From Paracoccaceae bacterium (GTDB lineage Bacteria; Pseudomonadota; Alphaproteobacteria; Rhodobacterales; Rhodobacteraceae), in NCBI GenBank assembly GCA_024742455.1, contig JANSYL010000002.1:248001-312000 (forward strand): 64,000 nt of DNA, written 5' to 3'. Positions 50,017 through 60,525 of the stretch are shown here, in pieces. The notes under the pieces were generated by a model, which saw only the letters and a program-made list of their open reading frames with translations, did not search any database and was not told the DNA's origin. A program made the translations under genes and the position numbers. Numbering within the stretch: position 1 is the stretch's first letter; the number at the start of each line of letters is the position of its first letter.

Positions 50017-51885
50017 TCAGGCGGTTTTCCTGGCATCGCGCAGGATCGTCGACAGGATCAGTGTCAGCGCCGCCGGGGTCATTCCCTCGATCCGACCCGC
50101 CTGGCCGACAGATTCCGGACGCACCACGTTCAGCTTTGACCGCAATTCGTTCGACAGGCCTGGCAGGGCGTCATAGTCGAACCCTTCCGGAATGCGCCGT
50201 GCCTCATCCCGTTTCAGGCCTTCCGCCGCACGCGCCTGCCGTTGCAGGTAAGTCTTGTAGGTCGCGTCGATCTTGAGCTGCGCCGCAGTCGCCGTATCGA
50301 CCTCCGACAGCTCCGGCAACAAGGATATGAGGTCCGTGATCTCCACGCCCTCCAGCGCCAACAGGTCCTCGCCATCGCGCAACCGGCCATCCTGGTTCAG
50401 CGTGAGGCCCGCGACAGCGGCCTGTTGCGGGCTGAACCGGCTGCCCTGCAGCACCGCCCTTACGCCTTCCAACGCCTCCATCTTCCGCGCGAAACCCGCC
50501 ACTCGATCCTCGGATACCAAGCCCCGGCTTTCCGCCAGCGGCGTGAGGCGCTGATCGGCATTGTCGATCCGAAGGTGCAGACGGTATTCCGCCCGCGACG
50601 TGAACATGCGGTAGGGTTCGGTCACCCCCCGGGTGACCAGATCATCAACCATCACGCCCAGATAGGCCGCATCACGCGGCAGATGCAGCGGCTCACCCGC
50701 AAGGGCTTCCGCGGCGGCATTCACCCCGGCCAAAAGGCCCTGACCGGCGGCCTCTTCATAGCCGGTCGTGCCATTGATCTGCCCCGCCAGGAACAACCCC
50801 GGCAGCACATGCAACTCCAGCGATCGGGACAAGGCGCGGGGATCGACATAGTCATATTCGATCGCATATCCCGGCTGCACGATCTCGGCGGCCTCCAGCC
50901 CCGCGATAGACCGGACATAATCCTGCTGCACATCCATCGGCAGCGAGGTCGAAATCCCGTTCGGATACACGAGATCGCTGCTCAGCCCCTCGGGCTCCAG
51001 AAAGATCTGGTGCGACTCCTTCTCGGCGAAGCGGACCACCTTGTCTTCGATGGACGGGCAATACCGGGGGCCCTTGCTTTCGATATGGCCGCCATACATC
51101 GCCGACCGATCCAGGTTATCCCGGATGATCTGATGGGTTTGCGCATTGGTATGGGTAATTCCACAGGCGATCTGCGGGCAGGCCGCGGCGGTCGACAGGA
51201 AGGAAAACAACACCGGCTCGGCGTCGGCCTCCTGCCGTTCCAGCCGGTCCCAGTCGATGCTGCCGGTCCTCAGCCGAGGCGGCGTGCCGGTTTTCAACCG
51301 CCCCATGGTCGACACCATATCGCGCAGCCGGTCAGCCAGCCGGATGGACGGCCGTTCACCGATACGCCCGCCGGACCGTTTCTCGTCACCGATATGAATG
51401 ACACCGTTCAGAAAGGTGCCCGTGGTCAGGACGACAGCGCGCGCGCGCACCTCTGACCCATCGCCAAGCACGACACCAGCCACACGGCCATCGGCAACCA
51501 GAATATCCTCGACCTCCGCCTCGATGACGGTCAGCCGAAGGTGCCCGAACAGGATATCCTGCACAGCCTGCCGATAAAGCGCACGATCCGACTGGGTGCG
51601 CGGCCCGCGCACGGCAGGGCCCTTGCGCCGGTTGAGAAGACGGAACTGGATACCCGACCGGTCTGCGGCGAGGCCCATCAGCCCGCCAAGCGCATCGATT
51701 TCACGGACCAGATGTCCTTTGCCCAAACCGCCGATCGCCGGGTTGCAGGACATCACGCCGATCGCGTCGCGCGACAGCGTGATCAGTGCGGTATCCGCCC
51801 CTGCCCGCGCGGCAGCAAAAGCCGCCTCTGCGCCTGCGTGGCCTCCACCGATGATGATGACGTCATGATGTTTCACGTGAAACAC
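50017..51885 (-). CDS. mnmG: tRNA uridine-5-carboxymethylaminomethyl modification enzyme MnmG
   Basis: A 622-residue flavoprotein that, with MnmE, modifies U34 of tRNAs reading split codon boxes. The start is a GTG at 51885, three bases after the mnmE stop; the first residues FHVKHH are encoded by a parS palindrome. FAD binding is [20 protein letters not shown], followed by [22 protein letters not shown] and the family motif [22 protein letters not shown]-terminal helices bind MnmE. Length matches E. coli MnmG (629). Confidence 0.96.
   Translation of the reverse strand: MFHVKHHDVIIIGGGHAGAEAAFAAARAGADTALITLSRDAIGVMSCNPAIGGLGKGHLVREIDALGGLMGLAADRSGIQFRLLNRRKGPAVRGPRTQSDRALYRQAVQDILFGHLRLTVIEAEVEDILVADGRVAGVVLGDGSEVRARAVVLTTGTFLNGVIHIGDEKRSGGRIGERPSIRLADRLRDMVSTMGRLKTGTPPRLRTGSIDWDRLERQEADAEPVLFSFLSTAAACPQIACGITHTNAQTHQIIRDNLDRSAMYGGHIESKGPRYCPSIEDKVVRFAEKESHQIFLEPEGLSSDLVYPNGISTSLPMDVQQDYVRSIAGLEAAEIVQPGYAIEYDYVDPRALSRSLELHVLPGLFLAGQINGTTGYEEAAGQGLLAGVNAAAEALAGEPLHLPRDAAYLGVMVDDLVTRGVTEPYRMFTSRAEYRLHLRIDNADQRLTPLAESRGLVSEDRVAGFARKMEALEGVRAVLQGSRFSPQQAAVAGLTLNQDGRLRDGEDLLALEGVEITDLISLLPELSEVDTATAAQLKIDATYKTYLQRQARAAEGLKRDEARRIPEGFDYDALPGLSNELRSKLNVVRPESVGQAGRIEGMTPAALTLILSTILRDARKTA
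51869..51884. other. parS site (ParB-binding palindrome), copy 2
   Basis: A second perfect TGTTTCACGTGAAACA. It overlaps the GTG start codon of mnmG and encodes its first residues (FHVK). It is 2.6 kb from the rho-maf gap. The two sites are identical and 1.9 kb apart. Confidence 0.95.
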
Positions 51886-51887
51886 GC

Positions 51888-53168
51888 CTATTTGCCGATA
51901 CAGAATCTGCTGAAGATTTCGCCCAATATATCCTCGACACCGGTTTTGCCAACCAGCGCCCCGATCTGATCCAACGCCATCCGAAGATCTTCCGCGACCA
52001 GCTCCACATCCCGGCACGCTTCCAGCCCGGCACGCGCCCGGTCCACACTCTCCACGACCTGCTCCAGAACGCGCCTGTGACGCGCATTGGTTGCCACCCC
52101 CACCCGGGCGACGCGCGACTCCAGAGACACCGCCACCCGGTTCAGAAGCTCGGACACGCCCGCACCGGTCAAGCCCGAGATACCATCCGCAGACCCTGCC
52201 AGATCGGCCTTCGCCCGAACGACGATATCGTCAGGCTGAATACCCCAGTCGCCGATCCCGGACCCGTCATCCAGCAACACCCTCAGATCCGCCTGAGCCC
52301 CGCGTTTACGCGCCAGGTCGACGCCCACCCGCTCGATCGCGTCATCGGTTTCACGCAGGCCTGCCGTATCAAGAAAAGTCACGGGCAGCCCACGGAGATC
52401 TATGCGCAGCTCGATCACATCCCGGGTCGTTCCTGCCAGATCGGATGTGATGGCCACCTCGCGCCCCGCGATCCGATTCAACAAGGTCGATTTCCCCGCG
52501 TTGGGCGCACCCAGGATCGCGACAACAAATCCGTCCCGCAGACGTTCCGCAACATCCACGCCATCAACCTCGTGCCGCAAGGACTCCAGAACACTGCCGA
52601 GGATCGCCTGGACTTGCTTCGACTGATCCTGCGGAACCTCCTCATCAGCGAAGTCGATAGAGGACTCGACCAGCGCAAGCGCCGAAAGAAGATCACCCCG
52701 CACCTCTTGCGCCAGACGTGCCAATCCGCCCTCGGCCATGCGTTGTGCCTGATCCAGCTGCGCCTGGGTTTCAGCGTCAATGATATCGGCGAGCCCCTCA
52801 ACCTCGGCCAGATCCATCTTGCCGTTCTCCAGCGCGCGTCGCGTGAATTCCCCGGGTTCGGCGGGCCGCAGCATCGGCAGCGCAAGCAAAGCCTTTTCGA
52901 TCCCGGCGATCACCGCCGGTCCGCCATGGCATTGCAGCTCGACGATGTCTTCGCCGGTGAAACTGCGCGGACCCTCGAAAAAGATCGCCAGCACCCGATC
53001 CAGCTGTCGACCGTCTGCATCCACCAACTCGGTCAGTCGCACCCTGTTCGGCAGACCCAGACCTGCACCAAGTGCCTCGGCGGCCATGCGCGCCTCAGGT
53101 CCTGAAATCCGGAACACCGCGACCGCCGACCTGCCGCGTACGGTCGACAGGGCAAAGACCGTGTCCAT
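51888..53168 (-). CDS. mnmE: tRNA modification GTPase MnmE
   Basis: A 426-residue GTPase. The N-terminal tetrahydrofolate-binding domain opens [20 protein letters not shown] and contains [20 protein letters not shown]. The G domain inserts with G1 [13 protein letters not shown]2 [11 protein letters not shown] and G3 [12 protein letters not shown]; the C-terminal FCIGK (CxGK) has the catalytic Cys. It partners with MnmG. Three bases separate its stop from the mnmG start and 6 bases separate its start from the rho stop, so rho-mnmE-mnmG-rsmG-parA-parB form one leftward string. Confidence 0.96.
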   Translation of the reverse strand: MDTVFALSTVRGRSAVAVFRISGPEARMAAEALGAGLGLPNRVRLTELVDADGRQLDRVLAIFFEGPRSFTGEDIVELQCHGGPAVIAGIEKALLALPMLRPAEPGEFTRRALENGKMDLAEVEGLADIIDAETQAQLDQAQRMAEGGLARLAQEVRGDLLSALALVESSIDFADEEVPQDQSKQVQAILGSVLESLRHEVDGVDVAERLRDGFVVAILGAPNAGKSTLLNRIAGREVAITSDLAGTTRDVIELRIDLRGLPVTFLDTAGLRETDDAIERVGVDLARKRGAQADLRVLLDDGSGIGDWGIQPDDIVVRAKADLAGSADGISGLTGAGVSELLNRVAVSLESRVARVGVATNARHRRVLEQVVESVDRARAGLEACRDVELVAEDLRMALDQIGALVGKTGVEDILGEIFSRFCIGK

Positions 53169-53174
53169 GGCCTA

Positions 53175-54446
<1,272 letters not shown>

Positions 54447-54488
54447 GGGGTATGTGCCACCCACGGAAATGGGTGTCTCTCGGCTATA

Positions 54489-54497
54489 TGTGGAAAA
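54489..54497 (+). other. DnaA-box-like 9-mer
   Basis: TGTGGAAAA, one mismatch from TGTGGATAA, near the rho side of the candidate origin. Confidence 0.45.
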
Positions 54498-54745
54498 GCG
54501 CGATCACCGGACGGTGTCGCGGCGTGGCTATGGGGAAAGCCAGACGGAGTCAAGAAATCTCAATAAGGAAGAGAATTAAGAAAGGTTGTAGATCTTGTAG
54601 GACTGGGGAAACCGGGGATGGACGTCTTACCCCCAATCCGGCTCACACCCTGTTTGCCCACACCCCCATCTGCCCCAAGTAACGGACAAACCCGCAGACG
54701 GGCCTGTTTTCAGAACTTTGCCCGGCATATCGATGCGGAGTGATA

Positions 54746-54754
54746 TGTGGATGA
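54746..54754 (+). other. DnaA-box-like 9-mer
   Basis: TGTGGATGA, one mismatch from TGTGGATAA. It shares the extended ATATGTGGA core with the copy 257 bases upstream. Confidence 0.5.
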
Positions 54755-54939
54755 CATGTTGATCATCATGAACGCATCCCGGCATCTGGACAAAAACGGG
54801 ATAGGTCGCACCAAGGGATAACTCTCCCAGAGACGCGGACAACCTGGCCGTCATGCTCTGAAACCAGGGACTGGCGCGACAACGGCAAAAGGTTCACTGC
54901 TCTGTCCCATCCGCTTTCCTCTGGATTATACGCAGACTT

Positions 54940-55536
54940 ATGCAGATCACTCTCGCGTCCGCCTCGCCGACCCGCGCCCGCCTGTTGCGACAGGTCGGCA
55001 TCGACCACCAGATCATGCCGGCCCGGGTCGACGAGGATGCGGTTCTGCGCGCGGCCATGTCCGGGCCCGATCCCCTCCGACCCCGCGACCTGGCCGATCT
55101 TCTGGCCGAGGCCAAGGCCCGCAAGGTCGCCGGCCGCGGCGCACCCGATCTCGTTCTCGGCAGCGACCAGATCCTTGCGCTGGCGGGCGAGGTCATCGCA
55201 CCGCCAGCCGATCGCAACGCGGCGGCGGATCAGCTGCACCGCTTGCAAGGGGCGACGCACAACCTCTATTCCGCCGCGGTGATCTATGAAGACAACAGCC
55301 CCGTCTGGCGCGCGGTGGGAGAGGCCCGGATGACTATGCACAGCCTTTCAGCCTCCCAGATCGAAGCCTATCTCGATCACGCCTGGACCGAAGTCGCAGG
55401 GTCGGTCGGGGCCTACCATGCCGAAGGTTTCGGCGCGCAGCTCTTCTCCCGCATCGATGGCGACTGGTATTCCGTGCTTGGCCTGCCGCTTCTGCAGGTC
55501 ATGAGCTTTCTGCGTCTGAGGGGCTCGCCATCATGA
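54940..55536 (+). CDS. maf: Maf-like nucleotide pyrophosphatase
   Basis: A 198-residue Maf/HAM1-fold protein: ITLASASPTRARLLRQVGI at the N-terminus, VLGSDQILALAGEVI and EVAGSVGAYHAEGFGAQLFS further on. Maf proteins hydrolyse non-canonical or modified nucleoside triphosphates (dTTP/UTP or m7GTP subtypes). The usual KP box after SDQ is altered to PPADRNAAADQL, so the subtype is uncertain. It is the first rightward gene beside the candidate origin; its stop overlaps aroE by 4 bp. Confidence 0.9.
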   Translation: MQITLASASPTRARLLRQVGIDHQIMPARVDEDAVLRAAMSGPDPLRPRDLADLLAEAKARKVAGRGAPDLVLGSDQILALAGEVIAPPADRNAAADQLHRLQGATHNLYSAAVIYEDNSPVWRAVGEARMTMHSLSASQIEAYLDHAWTEVAGSVGAYHAEGFGAQLFSRIDGDWYSVLGLPLLQVMSFLRLRGSPS

Positions 55537-56369
55537 CATATCCTTCGCTTCCTCTCGCCGGTGTTCTTGGCGATCCGGTCGCCCATTCCCGGTCACCGCG
55601 CCTCCATCATCACTGGCTTCAGCGCTACAGCCTGCCCGGCGCGTATCTGCCGCTGCCTGTCGTCGCCGCCGATCTGGCGACGGTGCTGACCGTCATGCCC
55701 CGCATGGGGTTCGTCGGCGCCAATGTGACAATCCCCCATAAGGAGGCCGTCCTGCCGCTGGCGGCCGCGGTCACCGACCGTGCCCGCCGCATCGGTGCGG
55801 CGAATACCCTGACTTTCCGTCCCGATGGCACGTTCGAGGCGGACAATACCGACGGCATCGGCTTTCTGAACGCGCTTTTGCAACAGGCGCCCGGTTGGGA
55901 GTCCGCCGCCGGTCCCGCGCTTGTGCTGGGCGCCGGGGGCGCCGCACGCGCCATTCTCGCCGCCCTGATCGATGCCGGTGTGCCGAAAATCTGGCTGGCC
56001 AACCGGACCCGCGAAAAGGCAGAGGCCTTGTCCGCCTTTTTCGGCCCACCGGTTGCCGTTCTCGGCTGGGAGGATGTCGATGACCGGCTATCCGCCGCCG
56101 CCCTGATCGTGAACACCACCGCGCTGGGAATGGAGGGGAAAGAAAAATTATCATTTGATTTCAATAAATTAAATGAATCCCACGTGGTGAATGACATCGT
56201 CTACACCCCGCTGGAAACCGATCTGCTGGCCGCTGCGCGCCGCAAGGGCGCAACGGCTGTGGACGGGTTGGGGATGCTGCTTCACCAGGCCGCCCCCGGT
56301 TTTGCCCGATGGTTCGGGAAGGAGCCTGAAATCGATACGGCCCTGCGCACCGCCGTTCTTGCGCCATGA
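55533..56369 (+). CDS. aroE: shikimate dehydrogenase (NADP+)
   Basis: A 278-residue enzyme of aromatic amino acid synthesis that reduces 3-dehydroshikimate. The substrate site has GVLGDPVAHSRSPRLHHHW and the catalytic Lys-Asp region VGANVTIPHKEAVL and NTLTFRPDGTFEADNTDG. The NADP site is VLGAGGAARAILAAL followed by WLANRTREKAEAL. A patch of about 45 bases (56136-56180, roughly 10 G or C) encodes KEKLSFDFNKLNES, unlike the rest of the gene. It overlaps maf and coaE by 4 bp each. Confidence 0.95.
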   Translation: MTYPSLPLAGVLGDPVAHSRSPRLHHHWLQRYSLPGAYLPLPVVAADLATVLTVMPRMGFVGANVTIPHKEAVLPLAAAVTDRARRIGAANTLTFRPDGTFEADNTDGIGFLNALLQQAPGWESAAGPALVLGAGGAARAILAALIDAGVPKIWLANRTREKAEALSAFFGPPVAVLGWEDVDDRLSAAALIVNTTALGMEGKEKLSFDFNKLNESHVVNDIVYTPLETDLLAAARRKGATAVDGLGMLLHQAAPGFARWFGKEPEIDTALRTAVLAP

Positions 56370-56956
56370 GTTTCGTGCTCGGCCTGACCGGCTCCATCGG
56401 CACCGGCAAATCCACCACGGCTGCGATGTTCCGGGCGCTGGGTGTTCCGGTATGGGATGCCGACGCCACCGTGCATGTGCTTTATGAACCGGGCGGAAAG
56501 GCCGTCGCGCCGCTGGCGGCGGAATGCCCCGATGCCATCGTTGATGGCCGGGTCGACCGGAACCGGCTGAAGGACGTGATGCGCACCGACCCGGGGTTTC
56601 TCAGAACGCTGGAACAGATCGTGCACCCCCTCGTCGCCGAAAACCGTACCGCTTTCCTTGCCACCCACCAGACCATGCCGCTGGTCGTTGTCGATATCCC
56701 GCTTCTGTTCGAAACCGGTGGTGAGGCGCAGGTGGACGCCACGCTTGTGGTGAGCGTCGACAAGACCACGCAACGGGACCGTGTGATGGCCCGCCCCGGA
56801 ATGACGGCGGCGCTGTTCGATGACATCCTCGCCCGCCAGATGCCTGATGCGGAAAAACGCGCCCGGGCCGATTACATCATCGAAACCTATGATCTCGACC
56901 GCACCCGGACCGAGGTCGAAGCCCTTGTCGCACACCTGCAAAACAAGGCAACCTGA
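56366..56956 (+). CDS. coaE: dephospho-CoA kinase
   Basis: A 196-residue P-loop kinase performing the last step of coenzyme A synthesis. Walker A is [18 protein letters not shown] at the N-terminus, followed by [16 protein letters not shown], the CoA-binding [19 protein letters not shown] and [13 protein letters not shown]. Length matches E. coli CoaE (206). It starts in an ATGA overlap with aroE and is followed 4 bp later by dnaQ. Confidence 0.95.
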   Translation: MSFVLGLTGSIGTGKSTTAAMFRALGVPVWDADATVHVLYEPGGKAVAPLAAECPDAIVDGRVDRNRLKDVMRTDPGFLRTLEQIVHPLVAENRTAFLATHQTMPLVVVDIPLLFETGGEAQVDATLVVSVDKTTQRDRVMARPGMTAALFDDILARQMPDAEKRARADYIIETYDLDRTRTEVEALVAHLQNKAT

Positions 56957-56960
56957 CCCC

Positions 56961-57659
56961 ATGCGCGAAATCGTTCTGGATACCGAAACCACCGGGCTGG
57001 ACCCGTTCGAAACCCCCGCCCACCGCATCGTGGAAATCGGCGCGGTGGAATTGTGGAACAAGGTGCCCACGGGCAAGACCTATCACCAATACATTAACCC
57101 TGAACGGGACATGCCCGAAGGCGCGTTCCGCGTTCACGGAATCAGCGACGCCTTCCTGTCCGACAAGCCGCTGTTCCGGGATGTCGTGGATGCCTTCCTT
57201 GCCTTCATCGCCGATGCGCCGCTGGTGATTCACAACGCCAGCTTCGACATGCGTTTCCTCAACGCCGAACTGGATTGGGCGGGCCGCCCCCTTCTGCCCG
57301 AAGCACAGGCCGTCGATACACTTGCGATTGCCAAGCGTCTTTTCCCGGGCGCGCAGGCTTCGCTCGATGCGCTGTGCCGGCGCTTTCTCATCGATAACTC
57401 GATGCGCACCAAGCACGGCGCATTGCTCGATTCCGAGATCCTGGCCGAGGTCTACCTGGAACTGTCCGGCGGACGGCAGCAGGGTCTGGGGCTGACCGCC
57501 GGCGATGCGGGTGGCCCGGGAACCGAGGCCGGGGGCAGCTGGCGGCCGAAACCCCGGCCGCACGCATTGCCGCCGCGGCTGAGCGAGGCGGAAAAAACCG
57601 CCCATGACGCGTTCATCGCCGAACTCGGTGATGCCGCGCTGTGGCGCAACCGCCCCTGA
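56961..57659 (+). CDS. dnaQ: DNA polymerase III epsilon subunit (proofreading exonuclease)
   Basis: A 232-residue DEDDh exonuclease starting at the ATG at 56961. ExoI is [16 protein letters not shown], exoII is [17 protein letters not shown] and exoIII is [18 protein letters not shown] with the catalytic His and Asp. The C-terminal tail (about 175-232) would bind the polymerase alpha subunit. It proofreads chromosomal replication. The stop is directly adjacent to the stop of convergent secB, leaving no spacer. Confidence 0.95.
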   Translation: MREIVLDTETTGLDPFETPAHRIVEIGAVELWNKVPTGKTYHQYINPERDMPEGAFRVHGISDAFLSDKPLFRDVVDAFLAFIADAPLVIHNASFDMRFLNAELDWAGRPLLPEAQAVDTLAIAKRLFPGAQASLDALCRRFLIDNSMRTKHGALLDSEILAEVYLELSGGRQQGLGLTAGDAGGPGTEAGGSWRPKPRPHALPPRLSEAEKTAHDAFIAELGDAALWRNRP

Positions 57660-58163
57660 TCAGGCGTCGGCCTTCGGTGCCTGTTGCTGTCTCTGCGCCA
57701 GCGACTGCCGGTAAAGCCCGAGAAAATCGATGGTTTCCAGGTTCAGCGGGGGATACCCGCCGTCCCGGGTGATGTCCGACACGATCCGGCGCACAAAGGG
57801 AAAGATCATCCGCGGGCATTCAATCAGCAGATAGGGGTGCAACTGTTCGGGCTGGATGTTGTCGACCTTGAAGATGCCGCCGTATTCCAGCTCCAGAAGG
57901 AACAGCGGCTGCGGCGTCTCTTCCTTGGATTTGCTTTCGATCTTCAGCTTCATGATGACATCGAACTGGTCTTCGCTGTCGCGCTTGCGGGCATCCAGTG
58001 CGACCTGCACCTGCACATCGGGCTGAACGGTGTTCGACATCGCTTTCTGCGCCGCGATGTTCTCGAAGGACATGTCGCGGATGAACTGGCCGAGGATCTG
58101 CATCCGGGGCAGCGCGGCCTGGGCCTTGTCCGCGGGATTTGTCCCGCCATTGGTCTCGGTCAT
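57660..58163 (-). CDS. secB: protein-export chaperone SecB
   Basis: A 167-residue tetrameric chaperone keeping preproteins unfolded for SecA. Recognisable parts are MQILGQFIRDMSFENIAAQ near the N-terminus, LLELEYGGIFKVDNI, and IECPRMIFPFVRRIVSDITR with the final FPPLNLETIDF-like GYPPLNLETIDFLGLY. Length fits alphaproteobacterial SecB. It reads towards dnaQ, with fxsA upstream in the same direction 52 bp away, so the two may be co-transcribed. Confidence 0.96.
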   Translation of the reverse strand: MTETNGGTNPADKAQAALPRMQILGQFIRDMSFENIAAQKAMSNTVQPDVQVQVALDARKRDSEDQFDVIMKLKIESKSKEETPQPLFLLELEYGGIFKVDNIQPEQLHPYLLIECPRMIFPFVRRIVSDITRDGGYPPLNLETIDFLGLYRQSLAQRQQQAPKADA

Positions 58164-58215
58164 CTCAATCTCCAGCTTGTGTTGGGCGTGGCTCTAGCAG
58201 CGTGGGCGGCCCGCC

Positions 58216-58695
58216 TCAATCCCGGCGCCACCCCGATGGGCGATCGCCCGCGCCCGGGTCGGGCGCGACGACATAGTCGCCGTCGATCACATCGCCCTGA
58301 GCCTGACCATGGCCCCCGTGATGGCCCCGGTGATGGACCGTCTCGTGCACGGTGATCCGGCGGCGGACCTCCGCCATGATCCGGCGGCGGACAGCCGGAA
58401 TCAGCAATGCGAACCCGATGGCATCTGTGAAAAAGCCCGGGGTCAGCAACAACGCGCCCGAAAACAGGATCATGGCGCCATGGGCCAGCCCGTCGGTCGG
58501 GTCCTGCATCCGGTCGAAACGCGCCCGGATATCATGCAGGGCCTGGCTGCCTTGCGACCGCACCAACGCCGTGCCCGCGAACGCGGTCAGAACAACGATC
58601 GCCAGTGTCGGCCAGAGCCCGATCAGCCCGCCGACCTGGATGAACAGCGCGATCTCGATCAGCGGCACCAGAAGGAATGCCAGGAACAGCCACAT
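58216..58695 (-). CDS. fxsA: FxsA-family membrane protein
   Basis: A 159-residue membrane protein starting at the ATG at 58695, preceded by GAGGAG. The N-terminus WLFLAFLLVPLIEIALFIQV contains the conserved Glu of FxsA proteins; further helices lie at about 28-46 and 70-100 (MILFSGALLLTPGFFTDAIG, the family signature). The C-terminus is His-rich and hydrophilic (HETVHHRGHHGGHG). E. coli FxsA modifies phage F exclusion and has no known enzymatic activity. The His-rich tail could bind metal; that is inference. It diverges from the Tim44-like gene. Confidence 0.88.
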   Translation of the reverse strand: MWLFLAFLLVPLIEIALFIQVGGLIGLWPTLAIVVLTAFAGTALVRSQGSQALHDIRARFDRMQDPTDGLAHGAMILFSGALLLTPGFFTDAIGFALLIPAVRRRIMAEVRRRITVHETVHHRGHHGGHGQAQGDVIDGDYVVAPDPGAGDRPSGWRRD

Positions 58696-58835
58696 GATCG
58701 GTCTCCTCGTGATCCTTGCGATCTTTTCACGCGGGCGTCGGGCCATCACCGAGATGATGGACTTGACCCCCCCGCTGGCTTACATATGTGCCTTGCATCG
58801 CCAAGATAACCCTCCGCCGCATCCGGGTGCCCTTC

Positions 58836-59495
58836 ATGAACTCCTCTCTATTGTCCCTGCTGGTTCTGGCCGGGATTGCCATTTTCTTGATCCTCCGCCT
58901 GCGCAGCGTTCTCGGCACGCGTGAGGGGTTCGAAAAACCGCGCAGCACCGCCGCCCCGTCGCGGCCTGATCCGCGCCGCGATTTCGAGGTGATCGAAGGT
59001 GGCCCGGATCTCGATATCACCGACCATGTCGAAGACGGCAGCGACAGCGCCAAGGCACTGGCGGCGATGAAACTGGCCGAACCCGGTTTTGGCGTGGGCG
59101 AATTTCTGCAGGGGGCCCGGGGCGCCTATGAAATGATCCTGATGGCGTTCGAAAACGGTGACATCGACGAGTTGCGCAATTTCCTCGCCGATGACGTGAT
59201 GGAAACCTTCGAAACCGTCATCGCCGCCCGCGAGGAACAGGGCCTGACGATCGAGGCGTCCTTCGTGGGCCTGCGCGATATCAGCCTGGACTCCGCACGG
59301 TTCGATCGCGGTACCTCCGAGGCAGAGATAACCGTGCGCTTCGTCGGTGAACTGACTTCGGTGGTCAAGAACGCCGATGGCGAGGTGGTCGAGGGCGATC
59401 CGAACGAGATCAAGCGCCAGCGCGATGTCTGGACCTTCGCGCGCACCATGGGGTCCAATGATCCCAACTGGCATCTGGTGGCGACCGACGGGTGA
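58836..59495 (+). CDS. Tim44/TimA-like membrane-anchored protein
   Basis: A 219-residue protein starting at the ATG at 58836. A single N-terminal helix (about 4-19, LLSLLVLAGIAIFLIL) is followed by a hydrophilic linker and a C-terminal Tim44-like domain: AYEMILMAFENGDIDELRNF, VMETFETVIAAREEQG and FVGELTSVVKNADGEVV, ending DVWTFARTMGSNDPNWHLVA. Mitochondrial Tim44 tethers the import motor; in Alphaproteobacteria the homologue TimA is an inner-membrane protein of unclear function. It is followed by mltA after 4 bp. Confidence 0.88.
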   Translation: MNSSLLSLLVLAGIAIFLILRLRSVLGTREGFEKPRSTAAPSRPDPRRDFEVIEGGPDLDITDHVEDGSDSAKALAAMKLAEPGFGVGEFLQGARGAYEMILMAFENGDIDELRNFLADDVMETFETVIAAREEQGLTIEASFVGLRDISLDSARFDRGTSEAEITVRFVGELTSVVKNADGEVVEGDPNEIKRQRDVWTFARTMGSNDPNWHLVATDG

Positions 59496-59499
59496 CATT

Positions 59500-60522
59500 G
59501 TGCGGGGACGTGGTGCGGCAATCGGTTTCGTCCTGACCCTGGCTGCCTGTCCCGTGCCTGCCGAAACCACCCATACCCTGCTGGATTTCAACGACCTCGT
59601 GGGCTGGGAAGACGATGACCACGCCGCCGCGCTCGAGGTGTTTCGCGCCACCTGTCCGGATCTGACCGACCCCGATTGGGCGGCGCTATGCGCGGTGGCC
59701 GAAACCGCCCCCGACGCGCGCACCTTTTTCGAATTGTTCTTCCGCCCGGTTCTGGTGGGCGGCGATGACCCGGCGTTGTTCACCGGATATTTCGAGCCTG
59801 AACTTGAGGGCTCGCTCACACCAACCGCCCGCTATCGCTATCCGCTTTACCATCTGCCCGAAGATCCTGAACTGCGCCGCCTGACCCGTCGTGAGATCGA
59901 CGCTGAGGGCGCGCTCGAAGGGCGCGGGCTGGAAATGGTCTGGGTCGATGACCCGGTGGAACTGTTCTTTCTGCATATCCAGGGATCGGGGCGTATCCGC
60001 CTGCCCGATGGCCGCGTGATCCGCGTCGGCTATGCCGGGCGCAACGGCCATGTCTATCGCTCGATCGGCCAGGAACTGGTCCGGCGCGGCATCTACGAGC
60101 CTCATCAGGTTTCGGCCCGCGTCATCCAGTCCTGGGTGCAGCGCAACCCGGTCGCCGGGGCCGAGCTTCTGAACCACAACCCCTCTTATATCTTTTTTCG
60201 CCGGGTGCAGATCGCCGATCCCGATCTTGGCCCGCTGGGCGCGATGAACCGCTCGATCACCCCGCTGCGGACCGTCGCGGTCGATCCCGGCTACACACCT
60301 CTCGGCGCGCCGGTCTGGATTGAAAAGGCCGGGCGGGAACCGATGCACCGCCTGATGATCGCCCAGGACACCGGCGGCGCTATCCGGGGTCCGCAACGCG
60401 CCGATATCTTTTTCGGCTTCGGCGATGACGCGGGCCGGGCCGCCGGCGAAATCCGCGATTCCGGCCGGATGATCGTCCTGCTGCCGATCGAACAGGCCCA
60501 TCGCAGCGTCCCCGACGCCTGA
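59500..60522 (+). CDS. mltA: membrane-bound lytic murein transglycosylase A
   Basis: A 340-residue enzyme that cleaves peptidoglycan glycan strands with formation of anhydromuramic acid. The start is a GTG at 59500, 4 bp after the Tim44-like stop. The signal ends in a lipobox-like LAAC (Cys17), so it is probably an outer-membrane lipoprotein. The MltA domain includes FTGYFEPELEGSLTPTARY and LFFLHIQGSGRIRLPDG; the 3D domain has the catalytic Asp in LMIAQDTGGAIRGPQRADIF. The Smr-domain gene starts 3 bp after the stop. Confidence 0.93.
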   Translation: MRGRGAAIGFVLTLAACPVPAETTHTLLDFNDLVGWEDDDHAAALEVFRATCPDLTDPDWAALCAVAETAPDARTFFELFFRPVLVGGDDPALFTGYFEPELEGSLTPTARYRYPLYHLPEDPELRRLTRREIDAEGALEGRGLEMVWVDDPVELFFLHIQGSGRIRLPDGRVIRVGYAGRNGHVYRSIGQELVRRGIYEPHQVSARVIQSWVQRNPVAGAELLNHNPSYIFFRRVQIADPDLGPLGAMNRSITPLRTVAVDPGYTPLGAPVWIEKAGREPMHRLMIAQDTGGAIRGPQRADIFFGFGDDAGRAAGEIRDSGRMIVLLPIEQAHRSVPDA

Positions 60523-60525
60523 GCC

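Larger units (their letters stand above)
54447..54939. other. candidate chromosomal replication origin (oriC) between rho and maf
   Basis: A 493-bp gap without a credible gene, flanked by genes that diverge from it. It contains TGTGGAAAA (54489-54497) and TGTGGATGA (54746-54754), each one mismatch from the DnaA box TGTGGATAA. Looser two-mismatch forms are TCTGGACAA (54785), TCTGGATTA (54920), TTATACGCA (54926) and TTATGCAGA (54938). An AT-rich purine stretch (about 54545-54600) could unwind, and a CcrM-type GAGTC is at 54547. In Caulobacter and relatives the origin lies between the rho/mnmE/parAB arm and the maf/aroE/coaE/dnaQ arm, exactly this position. Function is inferred from position and motifs. 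Confidence 0.65.

Noticed and set aside
54627-54854. A 75-codon minus-strand frame in the rho-maf gap
   Set aside because: No ribosome site, no recognisable domain, and it overlaps the DnaA-box-like motifs; the gap is better read as non-coding origin DNA.
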